Origin: Forficula auricularia
Lineage: Eukaryota > Arthropoda > Insecta > Dermaptera > Forficulidae
DNA: 64,000 nucleotides
Direction of reading: 5' to 3'
Assembly: GCA_024734495.1 (NCBI GenBank)
Contig: JALMQS010000681.1
Span: forward strand, 4,527,353 to 4,591,352
Made by a program: the position numbers and the translations under genes. Below are positions 12,200 to 24,063 of the stretch, one piece after another. How positions within the stretch are numbered: the stretch's first letter is position 1; each line of letters starts with the position of its first letter. Under the pieces are notes generated by a model. That model ran no database searches and had not been told where the DNA came from. It saw nothing but the letters and a program-made list of their open reading frames with translations.

Positions 12200-12450
12200 G
12201 CAAGACATGTTTTACATTGATTGCCCGAGATCAAACTACATCATGGCTTCACCCCTATACCGAATGATGAGCATATGTAATTTAGTGTTCATTGGCGTTG
12301 ACGTTAACAATTGTTCTCTTGTTAGTATTAAGAAACTGATGCTGGGAAGATAGATTATACTGTTATAAGTAGACTGAATTGTAATTAAATATGTATGCTG
12401 ATAATATGTAAAAGGTCTTGTTCCGTTTGAATAAATAAATAAATAAATAG
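12200..12450 (+). mobile_element. Possible retroposon 3' end with AAAT tail
   Basis: Ends in a GAATAAATAAATAAATAAAT tail at 12429-12448, preceded by non-coding sequence resembling the 3' untranslated region of a non-LTR element. No target duplication was found, and the left boundary is uncertain. Confidence 0.4.
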
Positions 12451-12452
12451 TA

Positions 12453-13372
12453 TGTACTAATATATGAGGCATTTCACCACATATCGGACGGTTTGAAAAA
12501 TTTTAGTTTTTGATTCCCTTCATTTTTTTTGTCATTTTTAAGTACCCATCAAAAAACTCTTCCTGGTAAATTTTTAAATTTCTTTGATCACAGGTTTAAA
12601 AGATATCGAATTTTTGCTCATAACTTCTTCAAAAAAGTCCAAATTAAAAAAATTATTTTTTTAGTTTGAAAAATTTAATCTTGTTTTTGAAACTGTATGT
12701 ATTTTTCGATTTTTGTTTGACAATTTTTTACTTGAAACTTCTATTAATTCTACAAATTTTAAGACCGAGTTGATTGTGGTCCTATGATAATTACTATTTT
12801 TTTCGATTTTTGAAAATTTAGAAAAAATGTTATTCGCTATTAACCATTATTAAAGCCACTTTTTGGTATTGAATTTTCTTTATTTAGTTATTTTGAATTG
12901 ATTTTAATCGTTAACAGGTGTTTACAATAAATAATTAGTATTTTAGTTTATTGAAAGAAAATCAAAATCGAAAATCGAAAAAAAAATAGTAATTATTATA
13001 GGACCACTATCAACCCGGTCTTAAAATTTGTAGAATGAATAGAAGTTTAAAAAAAAATCGAATCGTACACACAGTTTCAAAAAAAAGATTAAAATTTTCA
13101 AAATTAAAAATCGCATATAAAAACACTTTAAATAATTTCTTTGTATTTTATTCTAAAAAGTATTTAAAAAAAAAATTCGAAAAATAAAATTGAATTTGGA
13201 CCATTTTTGAAGAAACCGAAATTCAATATCTTTTAAATCGGTGATCAAAAAAATTTCAAAATTTACCAGGAAGAGTTTTTTGATGGGTACTGAAAAATGT
13301 CAAAAAATGAAGGAAATCAAAAATTAAAATTTTTCAAAGCGTCCGATTTGGCGTGGAATACCATATATGTAG
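12453..13372. mobile_element. 920-bp foldback element
   Basis: Two imperfect arms meet near 12910. Mirrored text includes GTTTGAAAAATTTTAGTTTT, AAAAAACTCTTCCTGGTAAA and AAATTTTAAGACCGAGTTGA against their complements at 13330, 13270 and 13020. Both arms carry scattered differences, so the element is old. There is no coding capacity. Superfamily unknown. Confidence 0.85.
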
Positions 13373-13770
13373 GTATATAAGACTGGTTCAGATCGGAGGG
13401 CAAACTAATGGTCCGAATTGCATTTTTGGCATACAGGTTCAATCTCGAGGAGATTAATACAACCGTTCTGACACGTTATACAAATAATCTAGAATCAATA
13501 CAAGAAAATTTTTCTCAAGCTAAGCGAAAGAAAAGTTTCGACTAAAACCACCTAGATTGCACATTTTCAATGAGGAAATCTCATCCGAATGTGCTATCTT
13601 GGTGGTTAAGTCTTATATTTTCTTTCAATAACAACTTAAACACCAAAGGATTAAATCTGCAAGATTTTCAGTCTAATAACTCTTGTAGAGCTCGTTCAGA
13701 AATCCAAAATTATAGTGAAGAGTGAATAAATATTTCATGTATTTGACAATTTAGTTTTTTTGAAAATATT
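13373..13770. other. No gene recognised
   Basis: Moderately AT-rich, with no open frame of note and no repeat boundary visible. Confidence 0.4.
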
Positions 13771-14080
13771 ATTTATTTATTTATTTATTTTACAATGCAT
13801 ACAAACATAAGACCTTGGGTCTCACCTAGTGTTCATACAACACTTTAGTTACAATAATTTGTAAAAATTGTCAAAAGAGTTTATACCAATACAAAAATTT
13901 AGAAGGCGAAAAAATTAAAGAACGATTAGAAGACATAAAGGAAATAAAAGTAAGGAGTAAGGGATCCATAAAGAACGAAGACCTGAGAGCGCCAAGAGTG
14001 TATTTCGCGTTTAAGGTATTGTAGTTCTTTCGCGACAAAATTCACACAAAAAGTTTTAGCCTCGTAATCACTCTATACAT
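13771..14080 (-). mobile_element. Possible retroposon 3' end with AAAT tail
   Basis: On the minus strand this ends in an (AAAT)n tail, seen as TATTTATTTATTTATTTATT at 13770-13789. It is preceded by GGTGAGACCCAAGGTCTTAT, text typical of a non-LTR 3' end. The 5' boundary is unclear and no coding remnant is legible. Confidence 0.45.
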
Positions 14081-14573
14081 ATGAAGGGTGCTAAAATTTT
14101 AGGTTATATTTTTTTAACGTGACTGTACTTTTCACACTACTATATCCTCTTTATGAATGGATCGTTTCCAAGCCATTGATATCATATCTCCTCCACTAAA
14201 AATAATCGCCCAAATATGTTTTTTTTTTATTTTTTATCGAAACTACGAGGTAAATAATTTCATTTTTTTTTAAGTTACTCCGAATATATTATTCTAACAA
14301 ATATTAGTTTTTCATCAAGATGGTGAAAGTATTTCAATGAAAAAAAAATTAAATAATGAACATTTTCCCACCCTTTCCCAATCTACCATATGTAAAAAAA
14401 ATTCATTTTTAATTGGAATTGTTTCATGTTTGGTGTGGTAAATCGTCTTCAAATTTTAACACTGTGTTTATTGTGCTTTTAATGACTTATATTTCTAGTT
14501 TCGAAGACTTCTTGAACTTTTGAATTTGTGAAAGAACTACCTTACAGAAAGGGGAAACGTTATCCGATCGTTA
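14081..14573. other. AT-rich sequence, nothing recognised
   Basis: No gene or bounded repeat is visible. Confidence 0.4.
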
Positions 14574-14680
14574 GGGAATCTAATACTGGATCTCCTATTA
14601 GGCTGATTCTCTTGCCACCTTGGATGCAATTAAGAGTTGAGCTATCAGCCTAATAGGAGATCTAGTATTAGATTCCCTGC
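14574..14680. repeat. Hairpin with possible tRNA-like loop
   Basis: Arms of about 34 nt (CTCCTATTAGGCTGAT against ATCAGCCTAATAGGAG) enclose a loop of about 36 nt. On the minus strand the loop reads TAGCTCAACTCTTAATTGC, resembling a tRNA D-arm or A box. The plan resembles the palindrome at 34190-34517, but no B box is clear here. Confidence 0.5.
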
Positions 14681-14770
14681 TTGGGGACTCCTCTCCGTAG
14701 CTAGTCATATTCGAGACATGGGTAAATTTGAGTCTTGTATAGAATAAGAAGTTGAGTGTCGAGATAGTTA
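14681..14770 (+). repeat. Copy of the window-edge repeat
   Basis: Matches 1-95 (CTTGGGGACTCCTCTCC, GGTAAATTTGAGTCTTGTAT). It lies between the hairpin and the hAT insertion. Confidence 0.5.
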
Positions 14771-14778
14771 CTCTAGGC

Positions 14779-15483
14779 CAGTGTTTCTCAACCTTTGGTA
14801 GAGCAAGGAACCCTAGAGCACTTATATTTATTTCTGAGAAACCCCTAGCACTAAAATATGAGATATTTAATTTTTCCACAAAATATCAACATCATGCTAC
14901 TTTTATAGCTTCCAAATATAATATACCGCCGCCGATGACGGTGTTGCCACATCTTAAAAATTTGCTAGATTTGGGGAAAATTGAGTACAAAAAACGTGCA
15001 TTTTAAATTACAATACCTAACATTTTTATTTTCATGAATAATATTATTATTAAATTTTTTTGCTAATGTCATTGGGATATCCATATGCTCCTTTTGGATC
15101 GGACAGGTTTTTTTTTGCATATTCAATGTATACTCATAAATAATATTCTCATCTATTTGAAAAGCAATATTATTTCAAACGTCATTAATAAGAAAATAAT
15201 AATAAAACAATTTAAATGATGATTTAATTTTGCTACTAATGTAACGTAATCGTTGTATTATATAAGAAAATTAAGTAACTTTAGAGCAACGAAAATGGTA
15301 TCACTGAGACAATAATACCGCATTCTTAAGAATCAATGGTTTTATTTGACTATAAGGTTATACTTGGACTCCAAATTTAATATTTTTTTCTTTACATGAC
15401 AAATTTTTTGAGGGGTGATATTACTAACTAAAATTTTTTGCTTTTATTGAGGGAAACCCCTAACCTCCCTTTGTGGAACCCAG
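14779..15483 (+). mobile_element. Non-autonomous hAT-like element
   Basis: Begins CAGTGTTTCTCAACCTTTGG, a classic hAT-type end. It finishes with TTTGTGGAACCCAG, preceded by AAACCCCTAACC, which echoes AAACCCCTAGCA near the left end. The flanking octamers CTCTAGGC (14771-14778) and ATCTAGGC (15484-15491) match at 7 of 8 positions, as expected for hAT target duplications. No transposase is legible in its 705 bp. Short frames over the left end are accidental. Confidence 0.75.
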
Positions 15484-15491
15484 ATCTAGGC

Positions 15492-16510
15492 TAATCGATA
15501 GAATTGGTTATCGATCACGGAAATGAAAATGAGAACATGTCGTGATCGGTTCCTTAATGAGAGATACAATTGAAGAAAACCTCTCGGGAATAACCCCGAA
15601 GGAGAAAGAGAGATAGAACAAAATTTATAAAGATAAGTTCGGTCTTAGGCAGGATAAGTTACTTACTGGGATCACTTAATCCTTGGCTTCGTCAAAGATA
15701 GCCTAAATGCATAGATTGCTTTGCAAAAGAAATAGAAACATTTCCTTCCAACTCATGAATAATTTATCAGTTGATTATTTCTGCCATTTATTTTTCAATT
15801 TTTCTTTTAATTTATTTTTATCCATACTAAGATTTAAGTGAATTAAAGAAGTGTTTTTGGTTACATTTTAATTGTTTTCACTAAAGTATTTCGGTATGTT
15901 AAATTCAAAACTTTCGTTTATTATTTATAAGAAGAGTTAACTCTTATTTATTCGCGATTATGGATGGCGCGGAAACCGAGGATAAGATAATTCCGCAGAT
16001 AACCCACAAAATAGTCAAAAAAGGTCACAAATCAACACAATTTTTGAAAAATGTTTATTCAGGTTTAAAAATGTATTATTTTCAAGCTAAACATATGTAT
16101 GTGTGCACATAGTTACATAGTTTTTAAAGTTTAATTTTACACAAAATAATAGGTGGGGTTCTGAAAAGTGATGTTTCATGCGGGATAATCCATCCGCGGA
16201 TAAACCAGAGTTTACTGTAATAAAATAAAGGTTGTGTCTTCAGCTTGATAGAAATACCTGCCTAAATTATTTTTTTTGGTTTCATATTATGCTTATTAAA
16301 ACACTATCTATAGGGTAATATTAAGCTTCATTAAAATTAAATATTGTTTTTAGCTTTTAATTGAGTATCGAAGAGATGTAGACTAAATGTTTTTTTTAAC
16401 AAAAATTAATCAGTGTTGAACGTTTCATCCATTTATTCCCAATTCATCAGAAGCTTAGAAATTAATATTTTAATGTCATTAATGAATCCATTTAATAAAC
16501 TAAAATTCGA
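15492..16510. other. No gene recognised
   Basis: AT-rich. A patch at 15570-15670 is less AT-rich but has no coding or structural signal I can name. Confidence 0.35.
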
Positions 16511-16513
16511 TAT

Positions 16514-16625
16514 TAAGGGCCATCCATAAATTACGTCACACGAATTTCATGATTTTTTGGAACCTTCGTCCTTGTCACAGGTGCCACATTTGTGTGACCC
16601 CCCCCCCTGGTTTGACGTAACATAT
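16514..16625 (+). repeat. TTACGTCA-ended repeat, partial
   Basis: Starts GGGCCATCCATAAATTACGT, contains CTTGTCACAGGTGCCACATT, then a poly-C run and TTTGACGTAAC. Inverted partner fragment at 5142-5250. Confidence 0.55.
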
Positions 16626-16699
16626 TTTGCAATTTTAAATTTAGAAATTATTAAATTAAAACAGCACTTCTAAAATTATTTATTTATTTCTATTTAAGA

Positions 16700-17318
16700 C
16701 AGTGACGTGCGGTCCATGGATGCATCCCTAAAATTTCAACACTTAGAGTATTTTTATAAATACATATATAAAAGGTCAATTTCAAAATTTCAGAACGATA
16801 TTTGAAATTTTCAAATTATTATTCAAATTTTTTAAATATTTCTATAAAAAAATTTTTTTGTTTTGAAAAGTATATTGGTTCTCGAAATGAAATAAAATTG
16901 TTGCACAGTTTCAAGGGACAATTAAAATGAATTTTTTTTTCGAAAAGGGCGCCGATAGATAATTTATACCAAAACAAATACTGTATTTAGTCTCTCTAAA
17001 TACTCTTGAATTAGAATGAATATAAATATCTTGCGAATTAATAGTTTATTTTTCTATGAAAATCGAAAATTCAAACCACAGGGGGGACCTCTATGTATAC
17101 ATTTCAGATTTTTTCAAGGGTGTCAAAGCTAAATTTTTCCAGTTTATGTACCATATCTACTATAAATGTCTAATGGTAAGTAAGAGATTAAAATGAATAA
17201 TAAATACATTTTTAGCTTCTCACTTTTTTGACTAGTTAGACCAAATGTCTTTCAATTAATTATGAAGCTTTGCGGCGCACCTACGAAGAGGCCGCGGCGC
17301 ACAGTTTGGGAACCTCTG
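16700..17318 (+). mobile_element. Decayed hAT-like elements, two ends
   Basis: The left end CAGTGACGTGCGGTCCATGG is shared with the inverted copy at 35188-36200. The right end at 17290-17318, read on the minus strand, is CAGAGGTTCCCAAACTGTGC, a different hAT-type terminus also seen near 2345. The two ends do not match, so this is probably two truncated or overlapping elements. The uninterrupted text near 16740-16790 is the pre-insertion state of the site filled at 35401. Confidence 0.55.
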
Positions 17319-17795
17319 CTATATTGTATTTGGAATATTTTTTTTTATATTTAATAATTATTTGATAACTTGATTGCCTACTATACTGGATTGATATACA
17401 ATCGTTAGTAATTTTTTAAGCAATAGCAGTAATAAATTTTCGAAATAGTAAAAAATTTTCACGACTAGGTAAGGCTCTCCAAATAATTTTGGCAATGAAT
17501 TGCTAAAACTCGTCGATGGAACCAGGGCCCAAAAAATCTTATGTTTGACACTAGAAATAAATATGTAAGTCAACGTAAGTCTAATATGAAATTTATTTTA
17601 AAATTTTATATATTTTAGCATTTTCAATATTTCTAATTATTATTACAGTATGACAAATTGTAGTAAACTGATGGGAGAAGTACCCTGTGGCAACCGACAA
17701 CTACATCCTAGTCAATGGTTTGACTCATATACCTCAGAGTATTATAAAGCTTCAATATTTCTATTTTAATTATTTTTTATAAAATTCATTTTTAC
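17319..17795. other. AT-rich sequence, nothing recognised
   Basis: No supported gene. The 71-codon minus frame at 17358-17573 shows no recognised motif. Confidence 0.4.
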
Positions 17796-17798
17796 TAT

Positions 17799-18420
17799 AC
17801 CATACATGGTATAGTCAAGTATTGCAATCGTGCATGAAAAAAGTGTTTTTTCCTTCTTTTTTTCAAAATATCTAAAAAAACGGCTGAAACTATTTTGAGT
17901 AAAAAAAATGAGCAAAACCATGGCATTTCGCTCTACAAAAAAGCTGTTATTAGTTAACATCGAAAAAATTATATTTTTCGAGATGATAATTGTTTTGTCA
18001 AAAATTAGTTAGTTAGTTAGTTAGTCTGTGCGTTACCAAATTTTTGTGGACGAGCTAGCTCAAAAACTAATGTGAATATCGAAACCAAGTAAGGGGAGTG
18101 GAGGGGGGGTTAAAAATTAAATATCTAGGCTATTTGAGCAAACCCAACCAAATTTTGTATACATAATCAGTAGGTCCCCAGAAGTTTAAAAATGCAAAAA
18201 CTAACAGCCCAAAATGGAAGGTGGGGGGGGGGGGGGTCTATGGTCAAAAAATGAAAATATAGGCTCTTGTACCAAACTCAACCAAATTTTGTATACATAA
18301 TCAGTGGGCCCCCAAGAGTCTAAAAATTGAAAAACTAACCCCCCTCACCTACATGATTATAAATAATTTTATTGAATATTAAATATAAGTCAGGTTGTAT
18401 GGTAAAGTCAAGTGGATGGC
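17799..18420 (+). repeat. Repeat R8, copy a, with tandem internal units
   Basis: Left part (CAATCGTGCATGAAAAAAGT) is inverted at 22760-22780. The middle holds two tandem units of about 113 bp sharing AAATTTTGTATACATAATCA (18151 and 18285) with a preceding CAACC. The end, TATGGTAAAGTCAAGTGGAT, is mirrored at 22649-22673. Units of the same kind recur at 52140-52345. A GTTA tetramer microsatellite (18005-18024) and a G run of about 14 (18222-18236) are included. Confidence 0.6.
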
Positions 18421-19398
18421 CACATCAGAACATGTCAGCTTATTTTAAAGTAATTTTGGCCCTTCCTCCACAACCGTCAATTAAACCAACCTAAAAGATC
18501 TATAATTATGTTTGAAATTATGATTATTCTTCACGTTTTAGATATTTTGAATCTGAGGGTACCGAAGTAATGGCATTTCTACATTTGAGAAATTTGATTA
18601 TTTTTAATTTACATTAATTTAAATATTTTGCATGAATATATAATGAAGTTTTCGACACAGTTGAATTTTTTAAAATATTATTTTTTTTATTTCTCCTGAA
18701 ATTATAGCCGTTCGACAACGAATTATTATTTGCAAGCGTTTTACAAAAGATTATAAAATTTGTTTGTTGGTCATTAAATGACTAGGGTTACATTCCAAAG
18801 GCTATAGTGAAACATAATTTTCCAAATTATTAATTTAAATATTATGATCATATTATTTATTTATTTTTTAATTTAAACAAAAATGACTCTTTGGAAAATT
18901 TAAAAAAAAATTTAAATTATGAATATAAATGGTGAATACATTAATGTGTCCTGAATATTCTAAAATTAAGAGATGAGAACAAAAACTATCCAAGAAAATT
19001 TACATATTTTAGTTAAACATACTTATTGGTTGTTTTGTGTTAAACAAAAAGCCAAGGTCTTTCAACAGGGTAATAAACTGAGAACAAGCCTTGAGTTTTG
19101 GTTTTTTATGCCCACAGCACTTGATAACGAGTCTTTAATTATGAACTGAAAACGACTGCATTATAGATCTAGTCAAAAATCAATTATCTCTTAGGGTGAG
19201 GATATAATTTTTGCTTTAAATATCATATTAATTATGATATAAAAGCTTCATAATAATATGTAAATTTTTTGTAGATAGTGAAAAATGGCATTGTCAACGC
19301 AAAGCAAATTCATCAACAAATTTTTTTCCAGATGATCGAGATAGGATTGAGCTATAAGCCTAGGGTTAGAGCTTCCCTTATAATAAATTCAATTATAT
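18421..19398. other. AT-rich sequence, nothing recognised
   Basis: No gene. Near 19345, TTGAGCTATAAGCCTAGGG looks weakly like a tRNA D-arm, but no complete tRNA or SINE head follows. Confidence 0.35.
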
Positions 19399-19409
19399 TA
19401 AACTATTCT

Positions 19410-19532
19410 GGGTTCAAGGCCGACTCGCTGAAAACCGACTTTAATCTGAACCCTACATATAGAGAAAAAATTAATTAATATATAGCATCGTAAAATGGAT
19501 AATGGTTAAAGCCGGGAAAGTCAATAAATAAA
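19410..19532 (+). mobile_element. Short truncated retroposon
   Basis: About 123 bp starting GGGTTCAAGGCCGACTC (B-box-like) and ending in an AATAAATAAA tail. The 11-bp direct repeat TAAACTATTCT at 19399-19409 and 19533-19543 flanks it. It is best read as a 5'-truncated SINE. Confidence 0.65.
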
Positions 19533-19559
19533 TAAACTATTCTAAATTTATTTTTGATT

Positions 19560-19790
19560 TAATTAACTTGCAATTAAATTTATTAAACCATTTATTTTAC
19601 ATGAATTTATGCATACATTGTTTTTGAGCTTCGACTCCGGAGATTACTTCTCAACCATGGAATGTCCTTGATCATCTTTTAGTCCTTATTTTTAATAAGA
19701 GAAAAAAACTAATTAAATAAAAAAATCCTCTTTTCCGATATTTATTTCAATTCCATTATTCAATCTATCTTCATTCCCCTGCAATTAAAT
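19560..19790 (-). mobile_element. Retroposon, older copy of the 29730-29977 family
   Basis: On the minus strand it aligns by eye with 29730-29977: shared blocks are GGAATTGAAATAA, ATCGGAAAAGAGG, ACTAAAGAT, GAGAAGTAATCTCCGGA and ACAATGTAT. It is more diverged and lacks an obvious poly-A tail. Confidence 0.6.
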
Positions 19791-20180
19791 TAAATTTCTT
19801 AAGATTATTATATAAATATTTTTTGTTTTATAATATTCATGCGACAGAGCCGAGTGGAGTGATTGTGTCAACCAGTCTTAGGGGTGTGTGCTCAATGATG
19901 TGATGATGATATTCAAAGATTATGGTAATGGGTTTTAAAATAAGTGAATGCATTTAATAAACTAAAATTGAAAAACCACACATTGGCTTCTTGATGCTGT
20001 ATGTTAAAATCTCAATAAAATTGTTCAAAAAAACATACTTTCTTTATTTTTAAACCAGGCGTTCTTAAGATAGAGATACCGAAATCTAACCAGTTCTCCA
20101 AATTGAAAAAAGAAAACATTTTGGTGCGAGAGCGAATTTTCTACAACTTCCCGTTCTTGAGTTTTCTAGAGTATTTAAGA
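19791..20180. other. AT-rich sequence, nothing recognised
   Basis: No gene or bounded repeat is visible. Confidence 0.4.
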
Positions 20181-20719
20181 AAGGGATGTCCAACCGGGCA
20201 TAAATTTTAAGAAAAACATTGTCTCGGGCCGCGGATAAAATATACTAATTCTAGTTAATATTGTAGAATAATGATATTCATCATGAAATGGAAATAAACA
20301 TAATAATCTTTGAGTTTTCCCTTCAGAATTTTGTTTTTAAAGAATTTATTTTTTCTAGATAGTTAATTAATATAAAATTATAATAAAGAGACAATATTAA
20401 ATTTTTATTTCAGATCGGTATCTATTTATAGTTCTATACATTCAATCCGAAAGTTTGCAAGTAAAAAATTTATTTCTAATGAACCTGGAGTCGAAAATAG
20501 TCCAAAATGATGATTATTTTTTCCGAAAATCTTGAAATTTAGTTCCAGATCCAAAATGTAAAATTAGCACTTTGATTTTTCGAAAACTTCCCAGTAGATT
20601 TTCAGATTTCTAACTTTAGAGAAAAAAAAATATTGTGTGTTTTCTAGTATCTACATATAAATCTCAATGTTTTAAGGAAGTTTATGACTTAATATTGGGC
20701 CGCGGGTTGGACAGCTCTG
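20181..20719 (+). mobile_element. hAT-like family R9, copy a
   Basis: Left end AAGGGATGTCCAACCGGGC. Right end, on the minus strand, CAGAGCTGTCCAACCCGCGG. Interior blocks (AATATAAAATTATAATAAAG, ACATTCAATC, GATTTTCAGATTTCTAAC) recur at about 21290-21660 and in 61427-62448. No coding capacity. No clean target duplication was seen. Confidence 0.6.
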
Positions 20720-21289
20720 CCTTTAATCGAATGGGATTAAAGAAGGATATGTGGAATGATTATTTTATTTTTTAAAAGGGTCACGGATATAATAATCCCT
20801 GAAGATCTATGATCTATTGACATGTAAGAACGTGCAAAGTTCTAAAAGACAAGTCCTGACAAGTTTTAGTCAAAGAGAGAAATTATCAATTAATTGTGAT
20901 TGTTCTAGAAAATCCCAATTCCTTGTCTTCTTGTACTAGAATGATATAACTATTGACTTGGTTAGTGTAGTAGAATATAATTTACTGAAATAATAAATAT
21001 TTTAGAAAATGAAAATATGAGATGAAGAATAATTTTTAAATATTCGAAAATTCATTAATTTTTTCATCAGATATAGTTGAGCTTATAATTTTTATTTTAG
21101 TGAATTTTATTCTTGAAAAAAGCTTCACTTGTATGTAAATTCATATTTCCAAAAAGGGAGGAAGGATTCCAATAAATTACACCTTATATTTGATATGTGT
21201 TAATTTTTTCTTTCCTCACTACCCCTGGGCAGCCTTCCATTACATTCAATTAAATTGGGAATAAATATATTGTGAAACCAGGAATATCT
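20720..21289. other. AT-rich sequence with an R9-related block
   Basis: 21075-21125 (TTTTAGTGAATTTTATTCTTG and neighbours) recurs near 62255 inside R9 copy c. No gene. Confidence 0.4.
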
Positions 21290-21660
21290 TTGTCTGAGTA
21301 GTTAATTTTTATAAAATTTTAATAATTGTATATTTTTAAATTTTTTCTTTCAGTTCAATGTCTGATTACAGTTCCATACATTCGATCAGAAAGTTTGCAA
21401 TTAAAATATTTTAATAGAAATGGAGTCAAAATATACCAAAATTGTGATTATTTTTTAGGAAATCTTGATATATTTTTTCACATTCAAAATTGAAAATCTA
21501 TTTTTGATTCTTCGAAAACTTTTGGGAGATTTTCCAATTTCTTCTTATTTTAGAAAAAAAAATTATCAGGTTAAATTGTATCAGATAATGTTTTCCAGTA
21601 AGTACATAAAAATCTCAATTTTGTAAGTAAGTTCATAATTTTATGCTGGGCCGCGTTTAT
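21290..21660 (+). repeat. hAT-like family R9, copy b (partial)
   Basis: Parallels 20360-20705 block by block (TTCCATACATTCGATCAG, TTTCCAATTTCTTCTTATTTT, TGCTGGGCCGCG) but lacks both terminal repeats. Confidence 0.55.
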
Positions 21661-21849
21661 AAAATTTTGGTTTGAAGCGTTCATTAGTAACATACACAGT
21701 AAAAGACATTTTGAGAATTAATTAATACCTATCTTTTAAAATAAAATTTTTAAATTTACACTATACATGGTAATATAATAGAAAATAAAAATAAATAAAA
21801 TAAATTTTAAATATAATAATATTCAAGAAAAACGCGAAATTTTAAAATA

Positions 21850-22150
21850 ATTATAGCGGACCAATTCATTCGCCAATACGTATAGCCCCATGACTTCAAA
21901 GAACTGGAACTCTCTCCCAGCCTCCATAATAAAGGTCTTTATTTATTTATTTATTTATTACATGTTTACCTTGTCTATCTATGCACATGAAGGTTGGAAA
22001 ATTTCTCCCCAATGCAGAGTAGTTAATAAAAATCCAAAAAACGCGATACAGAGTCAACTATGTATTACGGACTTGCCCTGCTGGCTGCTCGACTCGAAAT
22101 AAAATGCAAAAATAGAGCAAAGGGCAAAGAATCCCATTACTTGATTAGAT
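21850..22150. mobile_element. Retroposon fragments
   Basis: On the plus strand, 21888-21932 can be read as a peptide containing NWNSLPAS. This resembles the WNSLP motif near the C-terminus of several non-LTR polyproteins. Immediately after it, 21936-22150 on the minus strand ends in an (AAAT)n tail (TTATTTATTTATTTATTTAT, 21939-21958). That suggests a second retroposon of opposite orientation. Both are fragments. Confidence 0.35.
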
Positions 22151-22635
22151 TTGAGAAAGGAAAATAATGTCAGATAAAATAAAAACGTATTCAAGACATG
22201 CCCAATTGATTTCAGATTATTTTTAAAAGAATAGTGTGTGCGTCAAATGATTTTCACATAACTTTCCCTCATTAATAAAAAAAAATCACATTTTAGAGGA
22301 ATACAATTTTAAATAAAAATGTAATAAAATAAAATAACAAATATTCAACTAATTGTAATAAATTCCATCAAATTTTACAAAATCAAATACAATTCTACAG
22401 GTGTTAAGACCACCTATAATACTGGTTAATAATCTACACTACCCAATCATCCAATTACTAACCGATACCTATTTCGATAAAATAACAATTAATATCTTTA
22501 AAAATATAAATGTTCACTATACGAGGTTTTATTGTAGACCGAAACACGGTAATTTCGCCCAACTTTTTTTAATCAAAATAGTTTAGCCGTTTGTGAGATT
22601 TTTTCAAAATAAGAAGCAAAAGAAAAATAAATTGA
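22151..22635. other. AT-rich sequence, nothing recognised
   Basis: No gene is supported. Confidence 0.4.
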
Positions 22636-22805
22636 CACGTTCTGATGTAGACATCCACTTGACTTTACCATACACTTCTGGTTAAGTTTGGTACAAGGAC
22701 CTAGATTTTAATTTTTTGACCCCGTTTCAGCTGTTTTTGAGATATTAAAAAAAACACTTTTTTCATGCACGATTACAAAACTTGACCATACCCATATGGT
22801 AAAGT
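22636..22805 (-). repeat. R8-related terminal segment
   Basis: Inverted relative to 17799-18420: ATCCACTTGACTTTACCATA and TTTTTTCATGCACGATTACA match the ends of R8 copy a. Confidence 0.55.
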
Positions 22806-23815
22806 AAAAAAGCTATAAGTATATGAGCAATTGTTTCATTAGAATCTGATTGAAGAAAAAGACTAAAAATGATGGAGATAGAATGATCTCTCTTCCTTTA
22901 GAGCTAAGGCATTGCAAGGATGTCAAAAACAAGTCCAAACCTATTTTAGACTATAAGATAATTGATTAATTTCTATTATTTTTATATACTTTTCACTCTA
23001 TGTAAGGATGTAATGGATGTATGTTAAATCGAAATGAAAATAAGATTTAGAAATTTATAATCAAATTATTAATTAAAAGAAACTGCGAACGAAAGCTAAG
23101 GCAAGGATGCCAAATACAAATCAAAGCTATAGTCTAGAAAAATATTAAAGTCAAAAAGTTTGGTATAATAACTTTTTCGATGGTCCTTTTACTATTGATT
23201 GAATTCTCATCTTATAATAAAACACTCAAGAGTAACATATAAATCAATGCTTTAAAATGCTTAGGTTTCTTTTTGAATGGCATTTTCATAAGACATTATG
23301 TTATTAATAATATAATTATTTATTCGATACTACTAATATAATAATAATAATGTTTTCGGAGTCCTGAGCCCCTGGAGCGAGCCCTTGTCGCCAGTCCAAG
23401 TTCTGTAGTCGTATTTATATAGGCATATTAAATTTGAATATCTGAAGAGATTAATTTATTTAAAAAATGTAGACGGAACCAGTAATTTTTAGTGAATTTA
23501 TAATAATCAGAAAAATAATCCTTAAAATTCAATATTATTATGTATAGGATTTCCCTGCCGAATGTCTTGAGAGAAGGCTTCTCTCGATACTTAAGAAAGA
23601 AGGCGATCTTATTTAATCAATTTCAATTAATAGTAAATTCACAACACCTTTTAATTTCATAATAACATAATAAAATAATAAATAATTTCAATTAAATACT
23701 AATAATATGAAAATAGCTTTCCTCTGTCGTCTGAGTCTTTTGGGCCACTGGTTGCCAAACCTACGGATATATATAGTATAATACATATAATAAAATATTT
23801 AAATTTATTTATTTA
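22806..23815. other. AT-rich sequence, nothing recognised
   Basis: ATA-type runs near 23310-23350. GC-richer text at 23355-23405 and 23555-23600 is unassigned. Confidence 0.35.
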
Positions 23816-23819
23816 TTTT

Positions 23820-24063
23820 CTTTTATCTTTTATATCAAATAGTTTTTAATTAGAATATTTGCATTTTAAAGGGTAGTTTATTTGAAGTCTAATTTGAAAA
23901 AACGCTAATTACTACGTCTTTGAAATAATTTTTAAAAATATAAAATTAATAAATATTATAAAACAATCGATTATTAATAATTATATTCAATTTTGAACGA
24001 AATTGATTGATCAGTTTTTATGAAAATGGTAAAAAGCTAGAAAACCGTAACAGATGACTCGCT
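23820..24063 (+). repeat. Extra partial copy of the neighbouring palindrome arm
   Basis: Matches 24820-25010 in direct orientation: GCATTTTAAAGGGTAGT, AATTAATA and GAACGAAAT blocks. It abuts the outer end of the large palindrome, as if a head-to-tail copy had been truncated. Confidence 0.6.

Noticed and set aside
14598..15006. Frames of 93 and 84 codons
   Set aside because: They cross a hairpin repeat and the left end of a hAT element.
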